Shown here: in pieces, positions 42,610-49,935 of the stretch
How positions within the stretch are numbered: the first letter of the stretch is position 1
How the letters are laid out: the number at the start of each line of letters is the position of its first letter
Source: JAEUOS01 sp965279115
Lineage (GTDB): Bacteria > Pseudomonadota > Gammaproteobacteria > Burkholderiales > JAEUOS01
Assembly (NCBI GenBank): GCA_965279115.1
Contig: OZ257137.1
Location: forward strand, 124,001-188,000
Reading direction: 5' to 3'
DNA: 64,000 nt
Translations under genes and position numbers: made by a program
The notes under the pieces: model-generated
The model's input: only the letters and a program-made list of their open reading frames with translations
The model's database searches: none
Told to the model about the DNA's origin: nothing

Positions 42610-43607
42610 GCGGGCCCGGCGATGCCCAGCAGGCGGGCAGCGTTGCCCCCGGCGATCGCTGCCAGATCGTCACCGCCCACGCCTGCAGTCCGCAGCCAGC
42701 CGACCGGGTCCTTCTCGCCCACCGGATAGTCGCTGCCCATCACCAGCCGGTCCGCGCCAACGCGTTCGAGCAACACCTTCAGGACCTGCAGGTCATAGAC
42801 ACAGGTGTCGTAGTGAAAGGCGCGCAGGAAGTCCGAGGGGGTGCGCCCGCCGGTGTTCCTGACGGTGTCGGGCCGGTTGGCGGTATTGCGGTCCATGCGT
42901 CCCATGTAGTGCGGGAAATAGCCGCCGCCGTGCGCCATCACCACCTTGAGATCGGGGTGGCGGTGCATCACGCCTTCGTAGATGAGCGAGGTCATGGCCC
43001 GGGTTTCCTCGATCGACTGTCCGGCAGAGTTCCATAGCGCATAGCGCTGGAACCACGGGTCGGCCACGCCTTCCGGATGGATCCACACCGTGATCGCACG
43101 CTCGGCCACCGCCGCCCAGAACGGGTGGTAGAGCGGATCGCCGATGTAGACGCCGCGATAGCTGGAGGACACATTGGCCACCCGGAGGCCCAGTTCGTCG
43201 ACACAGCGCGCCAGCTCGCCGAGCGCAAGCACCGGATCCTGCAAGGGCAGGACTGCGCTGCCGACGAAACGCGCCGGGTGGCGCGCCACCCAGTCGGCCG
43301 CCTGGTCGTTGCAGCGCCTGCATAGCGCCAGGTCGGTGGCGGGGTCAGCCCAGCTGGTGCCCTGCAGCACCGTGCTGGCGCTGACCACCGCCATGTCGAT
43401 GCCGCGCGCGTCCATGTCCTCGATCTCGGCGGCCGGGTCGAACATGCGCGCCATCAGGGTTTGCGCGCCCGGCCGCGGCGCGGCGGCCGGCGTGGCGCCA
43501 AAACCGGTGAAGACGGTCTTGTTGGTGGAGGCCTTGAAGACCTCCGGCTCCAGCATGTGGGCGTGGAAGTCGATGACCGGCGGGCGCCGGGCGTTTGCCG
43601 TGGTCAT
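42606..43607 (-). CDS. amidohydrolase-family protein (ACMSD-like)
   Basis: A 333-residue metal-dependent TIM-barrel enzyme like 2-amino-3-carboxymuconate-6-semialdehyde decarboxylase and gamma-resorcylate decarboxylase. Seen: metal ligands His15 and His17 (IDFHAH), His177 (WIHPEG), His226 (MAHGGGYFP) and Asp293 (MGSDYPVGEKDP), which match the ACMSD pattern well. Start at ATG 43607, overlapping the Bug J stop by one base; a GTG one codon earlier is an alternative. Likely decarboxylates or hydrolyses the (aromatic) acid imported through Bug J (inference). Confidence 0.85.
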   Translation of the reverse strand: MTTANARRPPVIDFHAHMLEPEVFKASTNKTVFTGFGATPAAAPRPGAQTLMARMFDPAAEIEDMDARGIDMAVVSASTVLQGTSWADPATDLALCRRCNDQAADWVARHPARFVGSAVLPLQDPVLALGELARCVDELGLRVANVSSSYRGVYIGDPLYHPFWAAVAERAITVWIHPEGVADPWFQRYALWNSAGQSIEETRAMTSLIYEGVMHRHPDLKVVMAHGGGYFPHYMGRMDRNTANRPDTVRNTGGRTPSDFLRAFHYDTCVYDLQVLKVLLERVGADRLVMGSDYPVGEKDPVGWLRTAGVGGDDLAAIAGGNAARLLGIAGPA

Positions 43608-44596
43608 CACGGGTTGGGCTTGATGTTGGCCTTTTTCGCCACGTCGCTCCAGCGCGCGATCTCGGCGGAAATCAACGGTCCGAGCTCGGCGCCGCTGGCG
43701 CCGCCGGCATTGACGGTGAGCGTATTGAAACGCTGCAGCACATCCGGCGACTTGAGCGCCTTGTTAAGCTCGTCTTCCAGCTTCCTGACGATGGCCGGCG
43801 GCGTCCCCGTGGGGGCGAAGAGACCGGCCCACAACTGCACGTCGAGCTGCGGAAAGCCCGCCTCGGCCATGGTGGGCACCTCGGGAAAGGCCGCCATGCG
43901 CTTCGGCGCGGTCACCGCCAGCGCGCGCACCTTGCCACCGCGTATCGCGCCGGAGGCCGGGCCGGAGTCCGCGATGGTGGTGAGAACGTCGCCGGCGATC
44001 ACCGCGGTGAGCGACTCGTTGGTGCCCTTGTAGGTGATGTTTTCCAGCTTGATGCCGGCCTGGATGTTGAAGAGTTCGGTGGTGAGCTGGAATGCGGCGG
44101 TGCTGGCGGCGTAGTTGGCCTTGGCCGGATTGGCCTTTGCGAAGTCGATCAGCTCGCGCATGGTCCTGACCGGCGTGTTGGCGCTGACCACCGCGATGAG
44201 CGGAAACGAGGCCACCATGCCCACCGGCGCGAAGTCCCTGACCGGTGAATAGGGAAGCTTCTGGAACATCACCGCGTTGAACACCATCGGGCCTGACGGC
44301 GCCATCATCAGGGTGTAGCCGTCAGCCGGCGCCTTGGCGACGAACTCGGCGGCGATGATGCCGGAGGCGCCCGGCTTGTTTTCCACCAGCACCGGCTGGC
44401 CCATGCTGTCGGCCATCTTCTGCGCCACCACCCGGGCAATGACGTCGATGCCGCCGCCGGCCGCCAGTCCGATGACGATGCGTACCGGCTTGGCCGGGTA
44501 GTTTGCGGCGCTGTCCTGCGCGCTGACGGCGCCGCAGCCGAGTGCCAGCGCCGCCAGCAAGGCGCGAACTAATGCCGGGGCAGGGATGATCCGCAT
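43607..44596 (-). CDS. Bug/TctC-family periplasmic solute receptor (J)
   Basis: A 329-residue Bug receptor with Sec signal peptide (1-26, VSA-QD). GGAGAC lies 7 nt before the ATG at 44596. Seen: VIGLAAGGGIDVIARVVAQKM (a GLAAGGGID ligand loop without the usual PFPPGG), PADGYTLMMAPSGPM and ENITYKGTNESLTAV. First gene of a two-gene unit with the amidohydrolase; 61 nt after the dehydratase gene on the same strand. Confidence 0.9.
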   Translation of the reverse strand: MRIIPAPALVRALLAALALGCGAVSAQDSAANYPAKPVRIVIGLAAGGGIDVIARVVAQKMADSMGQPVLVENKPGASGIIAAEFVAKAPADGYTLMMAPSGPMVFNAVMFQKLPYSPVRDFAPVGMVASFPLIAVVSANTPVRTMRELIDFAKANPAKANYAASTAAFQLTTELFNIQAGIKLENITYKGTNESLTAVIAGDVLTTIADSGPASGAIRGGKVRALAVTAPKRMAAFPEVPTMAEAGFPQLDVQLWAGLFAPTGTPPAIVRKLEDELNKALKSPDVLQRFNTLTVNAGGASGAELGPLISAEIARWSDVAKKANIKPNP

Positions 44597-44657
44597 GTCG
44601 TGTCTCCATTGAATTGTTTTCAGCGGCCGGCGCCACCACCGCATTGCCGCGTGCGAA

Positions 44658-45602
44658 CTATACGTGAGGCCCGGTGCCGAACTCCGCCACATCCGTGTTC
44701 GCGCCGCACAACAGGACACCTACCCTTTGCCCGGGCTGCGGCCGCCACGCGCCCGAGAGCAGCGCCGCGAACGCCGCCGCCCCGCCCGGCTCCACCACCA
44801 CCCGCAACACTTCCCACAACCGGCGTTGCGCCTCGACAATCGCCGTGTCACTCACCAGCACGCAACCTGCGCCATGCCGTTGCATGATCGGAAACATCAA
44901 TTGCCCCACCTGGCGCGGGGCGAGCGAGTCGGCCGCCACACCGCCCGCCGGCGCATCCACCGGCTTGCCGGCCGCCAGCGCATGGTTGAGGGTTGGTGCC
45001 AGTTCCGGCTCCACGCCGATCACCCGGGTACGCCCCAGGTACCAGGCGGCAATGCCTCCAATCAGACCGCCACCGCCCACCGCGACCAGCACGGCGTCGA
45101 GATCCGGCGCGTCCTCCTCGAACTCCAGCCCCACCGAGGCCTGGCCGAGCAGGGTCTCGGGCTGGTCGTAGGCATGGATGGGAATGGCACCGGAATCCCG
45201 CACACAGGCCTCGCTCGCCGCCAGCGCGTCGGCATAGCGTTCGCCCACCACTTTGAGCTCCGCGCCATAGCCACGAATGCGCGCCAGCTTGGCCGGCGCG
45301 GCCACGCCGGGCACGAAGATGGTGGCGCGCACGCCGAGCCGCCGCGCCGCATACGCCACCGCCGCGCCGTGATTGCCGCCGGAGGCCGCCACCACGCCGG
45401 CTTCCCCCGCGTGGTGCGACAACAGGTGGGTGAAAGCCCCGCGCGCCTTGAACGACCCGCTGTGCTGCAGGAACTCCAGCTTGAACACCAGTTTCACGCC
45501 ATCAAGTCCGAAGTCCGTTCCATCCACATTGAGCACCGGCGTGCGGCGGATGTGCGGGGCGATGCGGGCGGCGTTGGCGCGGATGGCGGCAGGTTCGAGC
45601 AT
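44658..45602 (-). CDS. PLP-dependent threonine/serine dehydratase family protein
   Basis: A 314-residue fold-type II PLP enzyme without an ACT regulatory domain, as in catabolic threonine dehydratase, serine racemase or hydroxyaspartate dehydratase. Seen: PLP Lys52 in HSGSFKARGA, the ASGGNHGAAVAYAA loop, GGGGLIGG for the phosphate and LCGANTDV at the C-terminus. By family knowledge it deaminates a beta-hydroxy amino acid to a 2-oxo acid. It precedes Bug J and the amidohydrolase on the minus strand and may share their transcript. Confidence 0.87.
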   Translation of the reverse strand: MLEPAAIRANAARIAPHIRRTPVLNVDGTDFGLDGVKLVFKLEFLQHSGSFKARGAFTHLLSHHAGEAGVVAASGGNHGAAVAYAARRLGVRATIFVPGVAAPAKLARIRGYGAELKVVGERYADALAASEACVRDSGAIPIHAYDQPETLLGQASVGLEFEEDAPDLDAVLVAVGGGGLIGGIAAWYLGRTRVIGVEPELAPTLNHALAAGKPVDAPAGGVAADSLAPRQVGQLMFPIMQRHGAGCVLVSDTAIVEAQRRLWEVLRVVVEPGGAAAFAALLSGAWRPQPGQRVGVLLCGANTDVAEFGTGPHV

Positions 45603-45740
45603 GGTGTAGGGCCTTGTAGGGTGCAATCTGGGAAACTGGCGCAAGTTTGACGCATTCGAGCCGGATACGTCCGGTCCTGTCGATTCCGGCGCGCACCGGT
45701 CGTCGTGCGGTATCCATCCAGCCATCGGGAGAGAAAGCGC

Positions 45741-46382
45741 ATGCCCAAAGTGAAGGTTTCGGCGTTTGCCGTGTCCATAGACGGGTTTGGCGCCGGCCCC
45801 GACCAAAGCCTGGAGAACCCGCTCGGCGTGGGCGGCCCCGCCTTGCATGAGTGGTTCTTTCCGACCCGCACCTTCCAGCAGATGCATGGCAGCGGGGACG
45901 GCAGTACCGGCGTCGACGACGACTTCGCCCGCGAGAGCTTCGTCAACATCGGCGCCTGGATACTCGGCCGCAACATGTTCGGCCCGGTGCGCGGGCCCTG
46001 GGTCGACGACACCTGGAAAGGCTGGTGGGGCGACAACCCGCCGTATCACATGCCGGTGTTCGTCCTCACCCACCACGCCCGCGCTTCGATCGAAATGCAG
46101 GGCGGCACCACCTTCCACTTCGTCACCGGCGGCATCCACGAGGCACTTGCGCGCGCACGGGACGCGGCAGGCGACAAGGACGTGCGCATCGGCGGCGGCG
46201 TGGCCACGGTGCGCCAGTATCTGCAGGCCGGGCTGATCGACCAGATGCACCTGGCCATGTCGCCGGTGCTGCTGGGGCGCGGCGAGGCGCTGTTTGCCGG
46301 GATCGACATGGTGAAGGCGGGCTTTCGCTGCGAACGGCGCGTGGCGACAGAGCGCGCCACGCATGTGGTGCTGACGCGCTAG
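45741..46382 (+). CDS. dihydrofolate reductase/RibD C-terminal-like protein
   Basis: A 213-residue protein of the RibD_C/DHFR-like superfamily. Seen: SAFAVSIDGFGAGPDQS near the N-terminus, ILGRNMFGPVRGPW, the TFHFVTGGIHEALARARDAAG segment and the NADPH-site like IGGGVATVRQYLQAGLIDQM, then SPVLLGRGEALF. Such stand-alone homologues are reductases of unknown physiological substrate, not housekeeping FolA. GGAGAGAAAG precedes the ATG. Confidence 0.83.
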   Translation: MPKVKVSAFAVSIDGFGAGPDQSLENPLGVGGPALHEWFFPTRTFQQMHGSGDGSTGVDDDFARESFVNIGAWILGRNMFGPVRGPWVDDTWKGWWGDNPPYHMPVFVLTHHARASIEMQGGTTFHFVTGGIHEALARARDAAGDKDVRIGGGVATVRQYLQAGLIDQMHLAMSPVLLGRGEALFAGIDMVKAGFRCERRVATERATHVVLTR

Positions 46383-46428
46383 CACCCTTGCCTGGCAGCG
46401 AGCGCGTCCGTCCGACCTTGGCGACTCG

Positions 46429-46446
46429 CGGGCGCAGATGCGCCCG
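46429..46446. terminator. hairpin between convergent genes
   Basis: A perfect 7-bp stem CGGGCGC/GCGCCCG (46429-46435, 46440-46446) with an AGAT tetraloop lies just before the pssA stop in the gap between the DHFR-like gene and pssA. No T-run. Similar GC hairpins sit at other convergent junctions here. Confidence 0.45.
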
Positions 46447-46453
46447 GGCGCGC

Positions 46454-47080
46454 TTATGGTTTGGGTATGCGCAGCCGGCTGATCATCAGCGACCCTGAAA
46501 CCGCGAAAACGAGAACCAGCGGGTGAAGCTTGTAGCCCGCCAGGGTGACCTCGCCGAACCAGAGGTTTTCGCGAAGCGCGCCCGACCATGCGGCCAGCGC
46601 GAGGAGCAGCACCAGAACGATGGATGTCGGTATCGGGGTTCCTTCGAAGTACTTCACCTTGCCGGTGCCGTCGGACAATGCCTCCGCCGTGACGTTGTAG
46701 CGGGCAAGGCGCGAAACCCCGCACGCGACGAAGTAGGCCAGGACGACGCGGTCGTACAGGCCCTGCATGCCGCAGCCGTAGGCGATCATCGCGGGGGCGA
46801 CGCCGAAAGAGATCACGTCGGCGAGCGAATCGAGTTCCCGACCGAGTGCGGAAGTCTTCTGCCGCCACCTTGCGATGCGGCCATCAAACACATCGAACAC
46901 CAGCGCGGCCAGGACCAGGCCGCAGGCGAAGTAGACGTGCCTGACCTCGCGAAGCTCGAGATAGGTCATCACCGAGAAGATCGCCCCGGTCCCGCAGACG
47001 GCGTTGGCGAGCGTGAACCAGTCCGCCAGATGGAACTCGCGAATCATCGAGAACGGTTTGACGGTGGGTCTTGTGGTCAT
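46454..47080 (-). CDS. pssA: CDP-diacylglycerol--serine O-phosphatidyltransferase (class II)
   Basis: A 208-residue integral membrane enzyme that makes phosphatidylserine from CDP-diacylglycerol and serine. Seen: the CDP-alcohol phosphatidyltransferase signature DGRIARWRQK...GRELDSLAD spread as D-x2-DG-x2-AR-x8-G-x3-D-x3-D at about 55-80, then VISFGVAPAM, and several helices. Opening FHLADWFTLANAVCG is typical of class II PssA. The psd gene for the next step lies 2 kb upstream on the same strand, so both phosphatidylethanolamine steps are encoded here. CDP-glycerol phosphotransferases are the alternative, but the SFGVAPA segment favours serine. Confidence 0.85.
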   Translation of the reverse strand: MTTRPTVKPFSMIREFHLADWFTLANAVCGTGAIFSVMTYLELREVRHVYFACGLVLAALVFDVFDGRIARWRQKTSALGRELDSLADVISFGVAPAMIAYGCGMQGLYDRVVLAYFVACGVSRLARYNVTAEALSDGTGKVKYFEGTPIPTSIVLVLLLALAAWSGALRENLWFGEVTLAGYKLHPLVLVFAVSGSLMISRLRIPKP

Positions 47081-47127
47081 TGGATGGGTGTTCCCGGTTG
47101 GCCGTGGCGCTTGTCGCTGCGTACGGA

Positions 47128-47550
47128 TCAAGCCACTGATTTCGGCTGGTCCTGCGCCTCGATGAAAGCGCGACGAAACGCCATCGGCTCCGAGATGCCG
47201 GGAATCGGGGCTTGCGGATCTCCGGCTCCGGAGATCACGAGGGTGCCATAGTCGAATATCCGGCCCAGGATGCCCTGGTCAACCTGGATGCTCTCCACCT
47301 TGTTGATGTTGATCTCCACGGTTCGCCGGCTGATGAATCCGAATTTCGCGATCACGCGTTTGCTCGTGATGGCGAGTTCGGTAGTCTTGTACTTGATATA
47401 GGCCATGATCAGGAAGACCAGGCCGACACCAAACGCGGGCAGCAGGATGACCCCGAGGACGAGCAGGTGGGACAGCGACCACAGGCTGATGTGCCCGATG
47501 TGGACGATCTTCTCGTCCTTTACCAACGCGCCTTCGACATAGCTGGTCAT
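47128..47550 (-). CDS. bacterial PH-domain membrane protein (DUF304)
   Basis: A 140-residue protein. Two hydrophobic helices (about 22-50, LLVLGVILLPAFGVGLVFLIMA) precede a bPH_2 domain with the typical TTELAITSKRVIAKFGFIS, RRTVEININKVESIQVDQGI and LGRIFDYGTLVISGAG. Function is generally unknown; the family is membrane associated. AGGA is 7 nt before the ATG. 47 nt upstream of pssA on the same strand, so probably co-transcribed. Confidence 0.82.
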   Translation of the reverse strand: MTSYVEGALVKDEKIVHIGHISLWSLSHLLVLGVILLPAFGVGLVFLIMAYIKYKTTELAITSKRVIAKFGFISRRTVEININKVESIQVDQGILGRIFDYGTLVISGAGDPQAPIPGISEPMAFRRAFIEAQDQPKSVA

Positions 47551-47728
47551 GAAGTGTCCTGGATAGGCAGATCATCCAAGTCTAGCGCGCGGACCTCCTG
47601 CGCGCCTTAGCTCCAATGAACACCCTGGCGCAAGGAAGCTGGGGCGGTCACCGCCGCAGTGGCAGATCCTGATGATGCTCGCATTGCGCTTCGCGCTGGC
47701 GGCGGCCGCGCATCACGTTGCAATGCTG

Positions 47729-48136
47729 CTATTTTCGCGCTTCGACATGCCGGGCAAAGTTGTCCAGAATCGCCTGCCAGCCCTGGCGTTGCTGCTCCAG
47801 GGAAAGTTCCGTTTCGGCGTCGAATGTGACGCGCACCGTGGCGCCTTCCGGACCCGCATTGAACTCGACCAATCCAGTCCGGTCGCCGAACGAATACTCG
47901 ATCAACTCGTTGGGCACTATCCTGGTGTACGTGCCGGCGAAGTCGAAGCCGAAGCTGCCGTCCTTTGCCTCCATGCGCGAGGAGAATGCCCCGCCGACGC
48001 GCAGATCGACCGAGGCCCGGGTCGTGTGCCAGTCAGCCGAAGCGGTGTTCCACTGCACTACGTCATCGGGCGTGGTGTAGGCGCTCCAGACTTTGGCGAT
48101 GGGCGCCTTGACAAGCGCTTCAACGGTGATTTTCAT
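47729..48136 (-). CDS. SRPBCC/AHSA1-type START-like protein
   Basis: A 135-residue protein with the Bet v1-like fold. Seen: VKAPIAKVWSAYTTPDDVVQWN near the N-terminus, DLRVGGAFSSRMEAKDGS and LIEYSFGD, ending in the helix QGWQAILDNFARHVEA. These cytoplasmic proteins bind hydrophobic ligands in a cavity; most have no assigned function. AGGA lies 8 nt before the ATG. It sits alone between the bPH gene (178 nt) and a 325-nt non-coding stretch. Confidence 0.82.
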   Translation of the reverse strand: MKITVEALVKAPIAKVWSAYTTPDDVVQWNTASADWHTTRASVDLRVGGAFSSRMEAKDGSFGFDFAGTYTRIVPNELIEYSFGDRTGLVEFNAGPEGATVRVTFDAETELSLEQQRQGWQAILDNFARHVEARK

Positions 48137-48461
48137 GAGTCAAGTCCTGTTGGGCAGATTCTGAAAGGGTGCCATTTCTCCAGGCCGGTAGTGCGGGTCC
48201 GCCTGCTTGCACGTCGAGCCAATTCATTGAGAATCGACATTGCACGGACAAAACTTTCCGTGATTTTCGGCAGCTTTATGGCTACACATTGTCGACGACG
48301 TCACATCGTCCCACCCGATCAATCCGAACCATCGAGGAATCTCCCGACTATCGCCGCCTGTCTTTCGGTAGCGGACCAGGGCGACGCCGCGGCCAAGCCC
48401 TGAAAATAGAGTAACGGCAAGATTGCGACAAGAAACACGGCCCCCTGTTTGCCCAGGCACC
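48137..48461. other. intergenic stretch without a supported gene
   Basis: 325 nt between the SRPBCC gene and the small membrane protein gene, clearly less GC-rich than the rest. Short frames on both strands have no ribosome sites or recognisable motifs. An imperfect dyad around GACGACGTCACATCGTC (48294-48310) is the only structure noticed. It probably holds the SRPBCC promoter and the 3' end of the psd transcript. Confidence 0.5.
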
Positions 48462-49010
48462 TCATGCCGGATCGACTCGCATCATTCGATTGATGGCACG
48501 CCTGATCCGATTCCGGAGCGAATAGACCAGGAGAGGCAGAACAAACGCGGCCAGCAGAAACCATCCCACCGAATGCGCATGCCTGAGCGGCTGGATCCGG
48601 TTGCCTTCCACCCGATACTCCGACAACGATGTCCACATCGTGTCACCTGTCACGAACACCTGAACAAGCTGCCCGCCCTTGCCGTCGGCTTTCGCTGTGA
48701 CCCGACTGAATTCCTCACCCCCGGAACTGGCGCGGAATTCCCCGATGGGCACATGGAACTGCATGTCGGCGTAGGTTTTCGCGTCAGCCTCGAAGCTGTA
48801 TCGCATGAACTTGACGTCCTTTGGCGCCGTTGCATCCTTCGCGGTGTAGGCGACAAAAAACGTCCCTGCGCCGCCGGGGCCGACATCTTCGAGAAACCAC
48901 CTGGGACTTTGCACGTACATGGTTGTCGGCCCCACACAGGACCCCAGGAGCAAGGCCAGAAGCACCACGAAATTCAACAATCCGGCACTCCAGCGCCGTG
49001 GCCAATTCAT
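48462..49010 (-). CDS. small membrane (lipo)protein coupled to psd, unknown function
   Basis: A 182-residue protein I do not recognise. An N-terminal hydrophobic stretch (10-25, LLNFVVLLALLLGSC) could be a signal anchor or, with LGSC, a weak lipobox giving Cys25 lipidation. The middle (30-145) is soluble and probably beta-rich, and a second helix near the C-terminus (GWFLLAAFVLPLLVYSL) is followed by basic residues RNRIRRAINRMMR. So a periplasmic domain between two membrane segments. Its ATG overlaps the psd stop (ATGA), so it is translated with psd, which suggests a lipid-linked role (inference). Confidence 0.7.
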   Translation of the reverse strand: MNWPRRWSAGLLNFVVLLALLLGSCVGPTTMYVQSPRWFLEDVGPGGAGTFFVAYTAKDATAPKDVKFMRYSFEADAKTYADMQFHVPIGEFRASSGGEEFSRVTAKADGKGGQLVQVFVTGDTMWTSLSEYRVEGNRIQPLRHAHSVGWFLLAAFVLPLLVYSLRNRIRRAINRMMRVDPA

Positions 49011-49855
49011 GCTCCCATCCCCTCCCCCATCCGGATCGCCCCGCCCGGCGCCCACGCCGGGTTGAAGCGGATCTTGCCGGCGGGAAACAGCATCACCACC
49101 GTGGACCCCAAAAGAAACCGCCCCATCTCCGCGCCGCGTTCCAGCACCACTTCGCCGGGTTTGTAGGTCCACTCGCGCGGGTTGCCGGGGCGCGGCGGGT
49201 TGACCACGCCGTGCCACACGGTAGCCATGCTGCCGACGATGGTAGCGCCCACCAGCACCAGCACAAACGGGCCATGCCCGGTTTCAAACTCGCACACCAC
49301 CCGTTCGTTGCGGGCGAACAGGCCCGGCACACCGCGCGCGGTGGTGGGGTTTACCGAGAACAGGTCGCCCGGCACATGGATCATGCGGCGCAGTTCGCCG
49401 CTGCACGGCATGTGGATGCGGTGGTAGTCGCGCGGGCTCAAATACAGGGTGGCGAAGCTGCCGCCACTGAAACAATCGGCCAGCGCGGCGTCGCCGCCGA
49501 CCAGCGCGCGCGCGGAATAGGTATGGCCCTTGGCCTGCAACAGCCGGTCGCCGTCCAGCGCGCCAAACTGGCTGATGGCGCCATCCACCGGGCACAGCCA
49601 GGGCGCGTCGGCAAAGGGACGCGCCCCCGGCTTCAAGGCGCGGGTGAAAAACTCGTTGAAGGTGGGGTAGCTTGCAATATCGGGATTGGCCGCCTCGGCC
49701 ATGTTCACACCGTAGCGCGCGACGAAACGATCGATCGCGCCGCGGGTCAAGCTGCCGCCGCGGCGGCCGGCCAGCCATCCCATCAGACGCGTCAAGGCCA
49801 GCTTGGGCAACAGGTACTGCGGCAATACGGCCAGGCGGTCGGACAAGTAGGTCAC
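49007..49855 (-). CDS. psd: phosphatidylserine decarboxylase
   Basis: A 282-residue proenzyme that converts phosphatidylserine to phosphatidylethanolamine at the inner membrane. It self-cleaves at LGST (249-252) so that Ser251 becomes the pyruvoyl group of the alpha chain. Seen: the processing-triad equivalents Asp91 in CPVDGAIS and His148 in DYHRIHMP, plus FFTRALKPGARP and FSVNP. Length and motifs match the E. coli type (Psd-I). It starts at GTG 49855 without an obvious ribosome site, and is followed by an overlapping membrane-protein gene. Divergent from the acyl-CoA synthetase gene. Confidence 0.95.
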   Translation of the reverse strand: MTYLSDRLAVLPQYLLPKLALTRLMGWLAGRRGGSLTRGAIDRFVARYGVNMAEAANPDIASYPTFNEFFTRALKPGARPFADAPWLCPVDGAISQFGALDGDRLLQAKGHTYSARALVGGDAALADCFSGGSFATLYLSPRDYHRIHMPCSGELRRMIHVPGDLFSVNPTTARGVPGLFARNERVVCEFETGHGPFVLVLVGATIVGSMATVWHGVVNPPRPGNPREWTYKPGEVVLERGAEMGRFLLGSTVVMLFPAGKIRFNPAWAPGGAIRMGEGMGA

Positions 49856-49935
49856 CGGTTGCTATGCGTGAGCGGCGATTTTACCGGCTCGACCTCGCCG
49901 ATAATGCGGGCTCGATCGCCTGCCCTGCGAACTCC

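Noticed and set aside
44658..46868. Long N-terminal extension of the dehydratase frame up to 46868
   Set aside because: The added part runs through the opposite-strand DHFR-like gene; the conserved dehydratase N-terminus begins at ATG 45602.
48169..48460. Short frames in the 325-nt gap after the SRPBCC gene
   Set aside because: Under 85 codons, on both strands, with no ribosome site, domain or signal peptide.
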